Assembly: GCA_015179045.1 (NCBI GenBank)
Contig: WHUZ01000018.1
Span: 558,001 to 622,000, forward strand
DNA: 64,000 nucleotides
Direction of reading: 5' to 3'
From: Kalaharituber pfeilii
Taxonomy: Eukaryota; Ascomycota; Pezizomycetes; Pezizales; Pezizaceae
Part shown: positions 1 to 12,600 of the stretch, one piece after another
Numbering within the stretch: position 1 is the first letter of the stretch
How the letters are laid out: each line of letters begins with the position of its first letter
Translations under genes and position numbers: made by a program
The notes under the pieces: model-generated
Database searches by the model: none
Told to the model about the DNA's origin: nothing
The model's input: only the letters and a program-made list of their open reading frames with translations

Positions 1-3000
1 CTTCTTCTTTCTTGTCTGGCAGAGAGAAAATTATAAAACTCGGGGGAGGGGGGCATTAATAGGAAGAATGACAGAGAAAATCGGTGACGATGATAGATTT
101 GGAATAGAGATATCGGAACAGGCAGAGGCGGCCGGGAGGCTATTTCAATATTCCTAGAGGGAATTGGAAGAGAAACTCGGCGAATGGGAGAGAAGGGAGA
201 AAAGGAGATCCGATGAGCTCAGTCGTCCCAGTCTTTGTGGTCGAAACAATAGTGCAGTGTGGGCGGGAAGAGGAGGAATATAAAGTTCAGCGGAGAGTGG
301 CAGGAAGCAGGAGACTGGAGAGATTTAGCCCAGACAGGAGACAGTAAGACAAGAACAACGCGCGATCGAGTGCTTTTTGTTTTAGAAGGTTGGGGGGGGG
401 GGGGGGGTGCAAAAAGGAAAAAAACTGAAAAGAATAAAAAAGGAAAAAGAGAACAGAGAAAGAGGGAAGGATGACCAGGCCCAGGCCATGCCCGTCCGTC
501 CACCGTATTCCACCACGACACGCTCCTGCCATTTTACGATGGTAGCAGTGTGTTGCACTGGCAGTCCATATTCACATCGCAATTCTGTGCAGTCTGCAAT
601 GCCGTAATGCCCGCGTTCGTGAAAATTCGGAATGTGTGCGTATTTCCATTCTCCAATCCCCTCCCGCGCCCTTTCTCCTTTACTCGAGATAGGACAAGGT
701 GGATAGCCCCAGGCAATGGGCAACGTCGCCACATGTTCAACAACGGCATACAGATTGTGTTGTATCGCATACATGGTGCTTCTATCCTGTACGATCAGAT
801 GTACCCTATCGTATCCTTTACTCGGGCTCGAACCTGTCCTGTACTCGAGTACTCTCTTCCCTCATCAAGATTTTGCTGACTGTGTGCCCATACCAGCTGC
901 AGTCCCACTTGCGGATCGCCATGTACCATGGCACACATTGCATGTCCCGCCATCGTTCTGTATCTTCTGGAAATACTTCGATAATTATAGTCTACCTGTA
1001 GACCCTTCCATTGGAGCGGCCACTGGAAGTGTGAATTGTATTCAACGTTCATTGGCGACACGCTTGGCATACAAGTACCGGTACTTCGTTTACTTCAACT
1101 ACACAGGCCAGGCCGAGCCAACAGGCAAGCAACCCGTTGCGAGACTGGGTCGTTGAGCGACTGCTTTAGTGCACGCCACATTCCATCATTTCCTGCCGCA
1201 AACCTCGGCTCTCCCAGAGAGCCGGCGAGTTGTCGACGATTTACGGCTCGACATCATACCATCCATGACAGCCACCATACCACCAGAGGCAAATCGGAAA
1301 CCAAAACGACCGACAGTCATCGAGACTGCGGTGAGCCACACCAACCAATTGCTGCCATGTTTAGTCTCATGCCAAGACCTCCGCTCTGCAACAAGGCATG
1401 CATAATGCTCGGCATTGTGCCTCAAGCACAAACAAACGGCAAGATTACTAATGTCAGCTGTCATTGTCAAGCCCACTCAACCTCGTATCATGCCAAGCCC
1501 CTACGCTCAACCGTTATTTAGGCTTACCCTCATCTTACTTTGTATAGTAAGTATGATAGTACTCGTACATCCCCAGTCGCTCCCAAACTGCGATTGGCTG
1601 CGATATAACGATGGTCCCTGAAAATGCAATACTCTCTACTGTACTTGCATCATTCTATAGTCAGCGGGCTTGTGTCCCCCAAAATTCCCAATCAATATTC
1701 CCACATTCCCTCTTGCTTTCCCTTTAGTCAACTATATAGTTGGGGTGCCCTAATTAACACATAAACAATTAACTAAAATCACTCCAAAGAAATTAATATC
1801 ACCAACTTGAAAAAAATTCGTTCGTAAACCATTAAACTAAAACAATACATGAATCTTGTTCTCGTGCCCAGAGGACTCTTTCTCGTGGGAACGGTCAACC
1901 CAAACTTAATAAAATAAAAGCCTACTAAACCGTAATAAACTCAATGCTCACACGATAACATCCTTCCTTACGATATCTCTATTGCTCAACGCCATGTTTA
2001 GGCATTCCACCAGAACTGAATGATCTTTGACACATCTCTCTTTGTCTCTGCCCATTGTCAAATACTACGTCAACCTTCTCTGTCACCTGGAATGATGCAT
2101 TATCATAACTTATCATTTTCCAGCTTTCCCCTGTAGCATTCACGGTCGCTGTTTCCTATATCCTCCATCGACAATAGCCCTTTTCCTAGACTCATGGTGA
2201 TTGCGGGTAGTTTAGACATCTCCATCACAAGATCGTCAACCCAATGTGACGACGAATTCAGTTCTTTCGAACGTCAATCACACCACCTACAGGCAATCCC
2301 TGAATATTGTAAATAGCGGCGCCTATTAACTATATCAAGATTATACTTCGTACTGTACATAGGTTTCTCCTTTTCTTGAGGATTACTAGTAATCCATGGA
2401 GATCCGTCTCCAGAAAATTTGGATTATAATTGGTTCACTTCTGTATCTACTCCTGTGTCGTGTAAACGTCTTTCCACAGGTGGACTGAGCTTATGATGTC
2501 GGCATACTCTCGAGTAAAGTCTGCATGTAGGTTTTGCAAGATACGTCCCTCCATCCAGTTAAGTTGAGCAGCCACATTCACCACCGGAATGTTTGGCATA
2601 TTCCAAGATGCATGTGTAAAGCTCGTTAGCTGATTCTCTCATAGAATTTGGCAGGGTATTGAAATCAGGAAGTTGTCCGGCCATTCCTAGGAAAACCCGC
2701 CATCCATCATCATCAACAGACCTCTGCTTGACTTTAACGCCTTTTCTACAGCGTTATCTCAACACCCAGAGCAACTGGAACCTTGTAAGCGATATAGATA
2801 GAGGAACTCTGGGGTTATCTCATCATATAAATTTCATTGGTGTGGAGACTGTGCATGAGCAGTGAATTGGATTCAACGAAATTGGGTGTGTATGCTTGCT
2901 GCCAGCCCCTGTTGAGTATCCCTGCCCACATAGGCAATCATACACGGGGTATGTTCGCACAATCTCTAGATTATTCCAATCCATAAACAAAAAATAAATA

Positions 3001-4686
3001 AAATAAAATTAACTATTTATCTCTTCCGTATGAGAATTCTAAAAAAGTATTTACTCCGACAAGTAAATTTCCAAGATAATTGTTATATCACTATCTACAC
3101 TGAAATAACAGTTATCGGAATTTATAACCTCACACACTGACACACTCGGTTAGTCTGGTTGACACTCGGTCAGCCCCAGCATTCGGACTTCAAATGTATA
3201 ATACAGCAGCCGCTGCTCAAAATACTGCATCACCAACCCAAAGCACTATTGATTAACTCATATAAGCACAACATCATGTCTTAGAAGCAAACAAATAGAC
3301 ACCTCCGCCGTTACGCGTATATCTACATTATATATACATACTAGAACATCCTTACCTACAGCAAGATCTCTAACAAAGTTGATAATTTCTAATACCTATA
3401 TATAGCTATAATCCAATGCTCCCCCCCCCCTCCCTTTCAACCTCGAAATCTGCTCATATGACAGTATTCGCACATACTTAGCATGAAGCCAGGCGAAATA
3501 TTTCAGCCCACTGGGCACTGGCTCGCATTTGGTACTTTTGCTTATAAAGGGAAGTTGTACGGGTACATAGCGATCTCGAGGGTTCGTGTTTCTTTCTAGC
3601 AGTCGAGTGAACCAGAATTATAAGCAGTGACCCCCAGCAGAATTATACATCAAATTCGTTCAAACGTAGATTCAAGCGTATCTATACTGCACGACATGTG
3701 ATACATGCAAATCATCGTTCTCTATACTCTTAGTCAGTCCCAGAGGGTACTGTGCAGCCTGAGTTTGCATTTTTCAGAGAAATGTTCAAAATGAAGCCCA
3801 GATTCTATGCGAGAGAATTAGTGTCAAGTTACCATCTTGCCCCTTTGGTGGAAAGTATGATACAAGGAATTGAAAGGGTAGTTGAATACATACTTCTACG
3901 TGAGTATGTCCAGATGACGGCGTTGAAGCAACCGGTAAATACCAGTCACCACATTTCACTCATTTACGATTGCATGTCCCCGAATTTCTTGCCTGCACTC
4001 TTCCCTGCTCTATTTCTAGGACGGCGATAGGGAGAAAATACCCACGAATCAAACCGTGCAAAGCATAAAGACAGTCAGCTCTTTTCCTACTCGTCCAATA
4101 AAAAACGCGAATCAAAGTGAAACTCTTTTTATTCTAGAAACCATTCATTTTGTCCTCCTCACACAAACCAAACAGTATGCAACTTGTGTACTATAATCAG
4201 CAAAGGTAATGCCAGTACTCCGAATGCCCTAAACCTGACTTTCCTTGACCAACTGCAAGACTCCTAATTCTCCGAAGCAACCCCCCTTGAGCCGAGGTAA
4301 CCAAGCAAAAAGAAAAAAAAAAAGAAAAGGAAAAAAAAGAAAAAATAATTTTTTTTTTTTAAAAAAAAAAGTCCAATAGCATGGAAAAGTCAAACAAGAT
4401 AAACCGCGCAATGCGCAAAACCCAGACCGAGATGAACTTTTGGTGTACCTCAAACAAAAGAAACAACACGCGAGAAAATAAAGCAAAACTATGCAAAGGA
4501 AAAATAAAATAAAAAACCTTCAATTTTACGAGACAACGCCCAAGTTGGAAATGATTATAATGTGGAAAAGCAAAGCAAAGCAAAGCAAAGACACCTAAAT
4601 CCTAATAACCAAAATAATAATAAGAACAAATAAACTATACAGCACGAGCATCAGAGAAAGTGTATCCGAAGACAAGAAACCATAAA
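1..4686. other. Non-coding stretch, no gene supported
   Basis: No open reading frame here has recognisable domains or a convincing exon chain. The first 480 bases are purine-rich on the + strand and contain a 16-base G run (392-407). The same composition lies upstream of minus-strand genes elsewhere in the window, so this could be the promoter or 5' leader of a gene whose coding part lies left of the window; that is inference. A 12-bp palindrome GTACTCGAGTAC lies at 841-852. From about 4290 to 4690 the + strand is very A-rich with an AAAGC tandem (about 4566-4590). This is probably the T-rich 3' UTR of the minus-strand F-box gene. Confidence 0.5.
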
Positions 4687-7600
4687 TTAATAGCCTGTTG
4701 CCCTTTGAATCTCTTCATCGGTAAATTTCCGATTTTTTCTGTAGATTAAACCCGGGGTATCTAAAGGAAGTAGGTCAGCAATTGATTTCAAGTGCCGCAG
4801 ATGACGGCTTACTTGTTTGATAGAGGATGTGTGATTTGCTCAAAGTTGGAATCCTCTTTTCAACAAATGCATTTATCAAAGCCTCCCTCACCGGAGTATC
4901 ATCTGTTTCCTCATTGCACCCAGTATAAAACATCATATCGACCTTCAAGTTCCTCAAATGCGGCCAGTTGGCTTTATTAAAAAGCTCTGGGCAGCATCGG
5001 TACGCCGACAGTGAAAGGTCGCGAAGCTGGGAGCATCTGGCAAGAATTGGGCAAAGATGGCACTGTTTCTTGGTTTTCTCCTCATCCTCACTTGTGCGTC
5101 CATTGCAATCAACAAAATCGCAGTAAACGAATTCTGTTAAGCGATCTATCAAGCGCGAAACCACACGAGCAATCCCTAGGAAACTGTCAGAAAATTACCA
5201 ATAAATAAAAGGCAAAGCAGTGCACATACCAGAAGAAGTAACAAGTTTACATTCATAGAAAAAGAGCCTGCTGAGTTGTGGAAGGTTCGGAAGCAAAGCT
5301 AACAAGACTTTATCTGAAACCTCGGGTGAATTCAGAAATTTCAGATATTTAAGGTTTGCAAATGTATGGTTTGCCCAATTCTTTCCTTTCGGGTTCAGCT
5401 GAAGCGGCCGCATGTCAAAGTCTCGGTTCTCCTTCGGGCGGTGAAAACTGATTTGTTCGAGGTTTGGACACCTGGCGATGTTTCTCCAAAATGTATCCAT
5501 AGACTTCGCGATATCAAGTTCGTCACAAATGCTGAGCTTCTTGAGGCTGGGGTAATGCCCTCCCAAAGTACTGAAAGCACGGGCTGCACCATTACAATGA
5601 AACGCAAACCTTGTAATGCATTTGCAGTTCTCAAAAATTGCGTGGATATCCCGAATGAGATAAACCATGCTCACAGTCAGCTTACTGCTTTCACGCGGAC
5701 GTGCATAAGCATTGGCCGTGCCGTAGTTCCTCCAGTTTTCAGCCTTTGACATCTGGTCTATATCCACCGTGAGATCCAGTACCAAGTTGGCTAGCCTCTC
5801 TCGCATAACCAGGATTCTGGACAACCTCTCAAAATCTCTCACGGAGGTGATGTTGATTCGAGTATAGACCATAGATTGAACGATCATGTAGAAAGCTCTA
5901 TTGACAAACCGAAGTGGTCTCAAGTCCAGTGCTCGTGTACGCTCCGCTTTTGATCTCTCATGCACAGTCTCTTCATTTTGTGGATTGTCTTCAAGATTGG
6001 TCAATGCAACATACTCGATAATCTGAGTCAGGATTTCAGTTGGAAGTTTATTTATTCCCCGGGTAGACCAGTAGCGAAGCTTTCTTGCCTTTTTACTTCT
6101 CGCTCTCCAGCTGCTAGTTGCTGAATATTGAATTGCATTCAACACCCTTTGCGATGTAATGTAACCCCGCGGTTGAGGTGACTCCTCCACGACCATATCT
6201 TCCTCTTTTTCATTTACCACAGCGGCTGAATTGACAAATATTACTTTAGGCAGCTCTAGCTCCTCCGGTTTTGGCTGACGAATTTTGATTCCTGGAGAGC
6301 TTTTTGCGGATTCTTCACCGCTACCATTTTCTACCTGATATTCGTCACCTGCTCCGCTATTTCCTCCTTCAATATGACTATCATCGGCTGTCTCTTCATC
6401 ATCCCTAGAATTGCTTCGGTTACTACTCGGCGATAAGCATGATAGTTCTGCTTTCTGTTCGGGCGGTGGTATTAAAATGCCTGTTTGCGTCTCGGCCTCT
6501 TCTTCGGGTTTGGTTTCGTCGTGGCTAGAAAGGCTAAGGTCACAATCACCGTCCATGTGAGCTTCGGTGGCTTCGGTAGTAGTTGTTTCTGCCCAAGATT
6601 CTATGGAAGTATCGCTCCATTCAGTGCACGTACCTTCGTTGGGTGTTGTTGGTATAGCTGTCTCAATGACCCATTTGGCGACTTCAGCTTCAGAAATGTC
6701 TGGAACTGGCGGAGAATTATTCCACCAGTCTGTCCCGTTCGCAGATCCCGCGGTCTCTTCAGGAAGAGAGGCCGGTGGACCTATGAATCGCGACATTTTT
6801 TTTTTATGCCGAAGTGGAACAGCAGCTTGGATTTTACAAGCCTCTTCGTCACTAACACCCGGCATTGGGATGATGGCTGCCTCGCGCCCGTGTAACTTAA
6901 GTTCCCTGGCCCATGACTTTGAGAACACACGTTTTTGAATTCGAAGCTTCTCTCGCTCGTCTATAGTTCGGTGCGGGTCAGGACAATCAATTGCCTTATG
7001 CTTTTGTGACCAGCAATTCCAGCAATAAGTGATGTCGAATACATGTTGTCGTGTTATTCTCACCAAACGTTGCGGTTCGTCGGAATTGTTGGTTGCATCG
7101 TTATCTGGACTTGGTGACCTAGAGCTTGCATACGTGTATGCTTGTTTTGGCTTCGGCTTTGGACCCAAGAATTCATCGTCATCCATAGCTATGTGTAGAA
7201 GAGTAGGGGTATTGGGCCTAGAGTTACCACTTTCCTCCACCGGTGAGTTCGACCGACTATCATGCGGTGACTGTTTACCACTTTCCTTCACCGGTGAGTT
7301 CGACCGACTATCATGCGGTGACTGTTCAACACTGAGATTCAAGTCACTGTAATCTGTGTAAAGCCTCTCGTAATTTACATTCGAGACACAGATGTTCTTC
7401 CTCTTAAACTCCTCGAAAGTCATCTCAGGGACAAAGGGCAGCGGCTCTGGTGGGTTGTAGCTAATTGGTTCTGGTATTATGGTAGTATAACGAGGAGATG
7501 ACGGTGGGGATGAAAATAAAGATGACGATATTGAGAACCCATCGGCGCTGGCATCAACGTCTTTATTATCAGGAGAGAAATCTGGCTTCAACCGCTCTGA

Positions 7601-9604
7601 AGAAATTGAATCGGCCTTACTCAACTGGGACACAGGTGTATGAATAGGTTCACTCGGCTTAGAAGTTGGTCCAGTTGATGTTGAAGAAAGAGAAGATTCC
7701 TCTGGCGCTTGGATTTTGACAGTTGCTGTAGAATCTGTGGTAGCGACAACCTCCAAAGTGGCATTTTTTTCTAGCTGAGGTGACATGCTTGAAGCCGGTG
7801 TTATTGTTGGAAGGTCAACTGCTTTCATAGCGTCGTCGCTATCGAGAAGGGACGGGATTGCTGTAACACGAACCGATGGGGATTGAGACTGGACTGCACC
7901 TGAACCGTTTTCCTTCGACCAACCAGTAATTGCATCACAAGTGATATTATCAAACACCGGTATCAATTCACGGAGATCGTCGTTAAGAGCACTCAGCTCC
8001 CCCTGGTTTCCTGTGCGAGCTACCGAAAAGTCTTCATCTTTTATCTCTGAGGAAGATTCGCCCTCCGATTTCACTCCCAATCCTGGAACCAATTCCGGTA
8101 TGTTGTCGTTGACAGCCGCGATTGTACTGTTTCCATTGTGTTTTTCCTGACCGTTTGCTATTTCCTCAGAGCTAATTATTTTTTCAGTTATGGTTGCACC
8201 ACACTTGGGCTCTTTTCCCGAGGTAAAAGTTGTGTCTAACACCTTGTTGTAGCCATTCCTCACGGGAGAAGTGCTTTCCTGCAGCGCTATTAAAGCCGGT
8301 AATGCCTTCGCACTTTCTGGTAAGTCACCATGCAGCAAGTCTATGACTGATTGTTGGTTGGTATTCATAAGCTGCTGACCATCCGGTCTTTGTCCATGAG
8401 ACAAATCAATCAAGTTTTGGGACTCCAAGAGCGTTCCGGATGATAATGATATGACAGTAGGGGACTGTGGAGTATGCAGGGTTTTGTAGGACCGGGAATG
8501 CTGGCTGTCCGTAACTAGTGTTGAGCACTCGCTGAAGGAGGATCCATAGTCTTGACGCTCCGCTCTCGGGCCAGTTGGAACCCCTTGACTGAAATTGCCT
8601 ATTGACCTCTGTCTTGGGAAACCATGCGTATATCGTTGGTACGTTCCATTGTGACCTCCTCCTCGCCTAGGACCAGATGGATTCCACTGACGTCTGTTGC
8701 CTGCTTCAACATCAGGAGTTAGATATAATGTAAAGTATCGAATGCAAAAGGAATCTTGCCTCGGCGTAAATTGTGACCTTCATGTGCCTGAACCTGATTG
8801 AGATAGGGTGATCCTGTCGGGGCATGTGCTTGGCCACCTGGCAGATGATTCATTTGTACATGTTGTGGCGCGCTTGAGGGGCCTTGTTGAACATAATTTG
8901 GCAGTGAGTGATTCGGAACCGGTGGGTGATTTGGAGGCGGTGGGTGATTTGGAGCCGGCGGGTGATTTGGAGCTGGCGGTATGTATCCTTGGTGATATGA
9001 TTGATGTGTGAGATTGCATATGACCGAAGGATCTTGAAACTGTGCCTGGGGAGAAACATGTTGAGGATAATAATTCAATGGCTGAAATCCTTCTTGAGGG
9101 TAGTTTTGGTTTTGTGATATAGGGCCTTGAAAACTCTGGCCATGATAGGGCAGGTTGTTTTGAGGCGCTTGTTGAGGCGCTTGGTGATACTGGTAACTTA
9201 CAGCGGGCAGCTGTTGCTGCAGTTGTTGCTGTAGTTGTTGCTGTAGTTGTTGCTGCATTGGCTGCATTGGTTGTTGATAGACCCCATTAGACGGGTGCAT
9301 TTGTGCTGGAGGATATGCTCCAGCAGGGGATCTCTGCGGGGTCGCTTCCTGCTGCATCATGTGATTCCGAACTCCTTCAGCACCCGTATGGTCAAATCCG
9401 CACATCGGTCTATTGCAGTATCCTACGTACATGGCATGTTAGTTGCTGCAATGAGAGAGGGACACGGATGCTAGGATATCTGATACCATGATTCAATATG
9501 TTGTAACATAGTTTAGGCATCTTAGGCATGGCCTTTTGGTAAGGTACAAATTGGTCCTGACCATTCGGCCCTGAAGGATAGCCGCTTGCAGAACTGATAG
9601 ACAT
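4687..9604 (-). CDS. Large F-box protein with CCCH zinc finger and CCHC zinc knuckle
   Basis: Five exons on the minus strand: 9604-9487, 9422-8760, 8700-5230, 5175-4813 and 4760-4687. Together they give 4689 nt, 1562 residues, all phases agreeing. The ATG at 9604 opens a short exon; splicing at 9486/9423 completes a CCCH finger (C33, C42, C47, H51; C-x8-C-x4-C-x3-H). Then come a glutamine tract (about 89-111), PNHPP repeats (about 188-210), an RG-rich patch, a long Ser/Pro/acidic region with a duplicated 17-residue unit, a CCHC knuckle (about 820-833, C-x2-C-x4-H-x4-C), an F-box (about 1142-1185, core LPTEILTQIIEYVAL) and leucine-rich-repeat-like C-terminal sequence. F-box proteins are substrate receptors of SCF ubiquitin ligases, while CCCH and CCHC fingers often bind RNA. 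A role in RNA-linked ubiquitination is inference. The third and largest exon has no in-frame ATG near its start, which argues against two separate genes. The last intron (4812-4761) replaces an earlier in-frame TGA with a 24-residue tail. Confidence 0.85.
7224..7325 (-). repeat. 51-bp tandem duplication inside the F-box gene
   Basis: Two nearly identical 51-base units, 7224-7274 and 7275-7325, encode a 17-residue repeat built around SPHDSRSNSPV in the disordered middle of the protein. The SP and SRSNSP motifs look like possible phosphorylation sites. The near identity suggests a recent duplication. Confidence 0.9.
8701..8759 (-). other. GC-AG intron in the F-box gene
   Basis: This 59-nt intron starts GCAAGA after an exon ending GAG. 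It has a CTAAC branch motif and ends in GCAG. No GT donor nearby joins the frames. Splicing here joins the Q/P-rich reading frame, which otherwise stops at 8719, to the downstream frame as RRG-NRRQWNPSG. Confidence 0.75.
8904..8978 (-). repeat. 18-bp tandem repeat coding for PNHPPx
   Basis: About four 18-base units encode alternating PNHPPA, PNHPPP and PNHPPV segments in the proline-rich N-terminal part of the F-box protein. Next to it, at about 9218-9258, CAG/CAA-type codons form the glutamine tract. Confidence 0.85.
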
Positions 9605-12600
9605 TCTGAAAGTGTGAACCTGAGATGGAAGGAGAGCGGTTCGATAAACCGACCGCAGTTTGAGAGTGGTCCCTCAGGACTCCCAAGTTGAAACGAAGTC
9701 GGGCTACCGCAGGTACACTGCTGGCTGATGACTCTTTGCTTAGGCTCTTAAAATTCCGCAGACCAGACAGAAATTTCGACACCAGGAAAGAAACGAGACG
9801 AGCGACTCCAAAGTCGGGCTTCAGAAATTTTCCGGCTCTTATGTTCTCAGGCACGAAATTATCTCAAAGCGCCCCGAAAAATGCGAGAAAAGCGGATAAT
9901 GGGGGAAGGGTATTGAGGGTATTGCGATTAATCGTAAAGTTGAGTTGTAATAGGAATCAAAGTCTAATGAACTGGCTCTATTACCAATGCGACCAACTAA
10001 TCGGCAAGAAAAAGGATAAGAAGCTGCTGCTGCGGACAGGATGACAAGCACCACACCGATAGAATGGATGCTGTCGGTGTCCTCCTGAGACTGCCAGTCC
10101 CCTCCGACTCCAGAATCTCTTATATGTCTTTATCGATAAGCGGCAATTGCATCCACTTGAACACGCAGGATGATGATCGTCCAAGGTTGATTGGCAGGGT
10201 TCTCATATTATGGTATGGCGTACAGCAGACGATGTGTTCATGGCCACGGGCGTAGGAATGGATTGGACTTTTTCGTGAGCTTATGAAAGCCCTTGAACAG
10301 CGGGGTGAGGGGGGACGGGGGGGGGGGACGGGGGGGGGCAGGGCGGGCCCGAAGGCGCCGGCAGATCTAGTTAGCTGGATTTGATGGATGAGGTCCAAGG
10401 GGCACCAGTGCAGGTGACTTTGACGGGAGTGGGCAGCCAAGTGGTGGAAAGTTGGTTGATGAATGACTGTGGTCGATGGGGCTAGAATGCGCCTGGCGCC
10501 GAGCAGGCCGGTTTGTGGGTGCAATGGCAGCGGTGAGCGTAGCAGCCGAACAGAGGGATGGGGCCAGCACGATTATTGTATGGGTATTGGGGGGGGTGGG
10601 GGGGGTGGGGGGGGTTGTTTGCGATGCGGGGCGGCAGCACGAATAGTGGTTAAAGTGGTTAAGCGACGGTCCCGCTGTGCCAACCAGACTACGTCTGCAC
10701 GGCGCAGGCCTGAGGCTGGGCACGAGGGTGGCGGCGGCTGCTGCAAGCAATAACGTTCAGAGCCTCAGCTGGGGCCGAACGAGAACGAGGACGATACAGC
10801 CAAGGAGGAAGACGTGGGAAGCACTTGTCGGATGTGGAACGCCGGGCGCTGCTTGTGCTTGTGCTTGTGCTTGTGCTGGCGGCGAGGGCGCGGAGCTAGC
10901 GAACTCATGTTCTCGTGGAACTCGCAGGCTTGCGCACTTGGGCGGCCCATTATTATTTGAGCTGGGGACCACGGCGGGCCGGGAGGCAGCCCCAGACCCC
11001 GGCGATTGTGAGCGTAGGCACAACCACAACGCTCCCGACCGCGCAAGTACGCACTGCACATCCCTGCAGCGGCCGAGAGACCACCTGAGCTACTCAGTGC
11101 GCGCTGTGGAGCACATACGTGAAGCATGTACGTACGAGCGATCTTTACGCATCAGCAAATGTTGCCCCCGTCAAACTGGCCTGCTGGCCGGCGGGCGGGG
11201 GAGGAGAGTCCCCTCTGTTTGCTATAAGTGCTGTAGCTTGGCATTTGGTATCGGCCCGGTGCAGCAGGTCTGCATGCCCAGTGTACAATACCAAGGAGGA
11301 CGTGGTGCCGGAGACATAGCTAGCAGTGAAATTATGGTCTGCGAGAATCTTTGCGCCAACAAGCTGATGCAGCATTTGAGCGACCAGACTAAGAGAATGA
11401 GGACATTTCCTGTGAGCATTTACGGCGTTGTACTGGCGTAGGTGTGGCAAAGATAACTTCAAGCTAGGTACTATAAATCAATCTAGATGGAGGCCTGATC
11501 ACTATTAGGACTATCCCCTGTAAAATGTACATCTCCCATTATGCAAAGGGAATACTAAATCCGGCCTAGTCTGGTTAACCCGGCCCATTAAAGAGCTACA
11601 AATACCTGCTGGTATTCTCGTGCCCAGGCAGATCTTGAAGAAAGCGCGCAAACCAACCAAAGGAAAACCGCGGCTGACGATAGTGAGATCTGATCTTGGG
11701 CTTTGAATTGCTCATTGTAAGGTTGAGTGATTCATCAGCGAAATCTTAAACATCTTTAGTCTCGCTCCCGAAACAACTTCAATGCAAGGTTCAATATGAG
11801 TACTCCAATTGCAAGTTCATCACGCCTCTGGGAATCTGAAAAATAAGATAAAAAAAATGTGAATTTAATATAGGGAGTTAATATATATGACGGAAAAGAG
11901 CTCTGCCTGCAACTTGGCTTAACTATTAGCAGCATTCTCAGCTATGCACAAGTCTCGAACCAGTTTCGAGCTGGGATGCACTAAGATTTGTGAAGCCTAG
12001 TGTGATGCATTGATCCCGAGAATGTTAGATGGGCAGCACTCTATGAGGAACAAAGAAACTAGATTGTGTGTTGCACACGGAATTGAATTGTATATTGAAT
12101 TGTATACTCTCCTTGTGCAGCCGGCGGGTTGTTGCACTTTTGGTGTTGTTGCACTTATTAGGAATTATACATGGCCTCATCCCAGTTCCTAGGCATGCGA
12201 ATATCTCATCCCTAACCAATATTTAATCGCCTGTGCCTGTGATCCATAATTTCTGCCTAGATACCACGGCTGCAACAAGTAGCTGTGTCAGTCTCGACGT
12301 GTAGCTGTTCTATCAAATAGTAGGATGTATGTAGTATCATTGAAAACAAGCTCCGTTTCTGATGACTCCCTGCAGCCTCAAAGCCGTTCGGTTTCTATCG
12401 GAAATATCCTTTCTCTTAACTGTATTTGGATGTAAACGCCTTAGAGGGCTTCGAAAACCAAACAACACCCACTTCAAACTCCTGTGAACTGTCGGATCTT
12501 CACGTGACTTATGTGATACTTGTTGGGTAACATGGAGCTCGGAATCTGGGAACGAGAACAGGCTAAACGTACATAGTCAGCTGTAAGATCATAATTTGGA

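Noticed and set aside
841..852. 12-bp perfect palindrome GTACTCGAGTAC
   Set aside because: Too short to support more than chance or a generic factor site without a nearby gene.
8428..8430. Start of a separate 1077-residue protein at 8428
   Set aside because: The codon is TTG, and the frame continues upstream with coding-like sequence to the GC-AG splice acceptor at 8700, so it is internal to the larger gene.
9218..9258. CAG-type repeat considered as an intergenic microsatellite
   Set aside because: It is in frame within the F-box gene and codes for its glutamine tract.
10677..11441. 254-codon open frame on the + strand, with overlapping minus-strand frames
   Set aside because: Lies in a GC-rich island where stop codons are rare in several frames; composition is Ala/Arg/Gly/Cys-rich and hexamer-repeat-driven.
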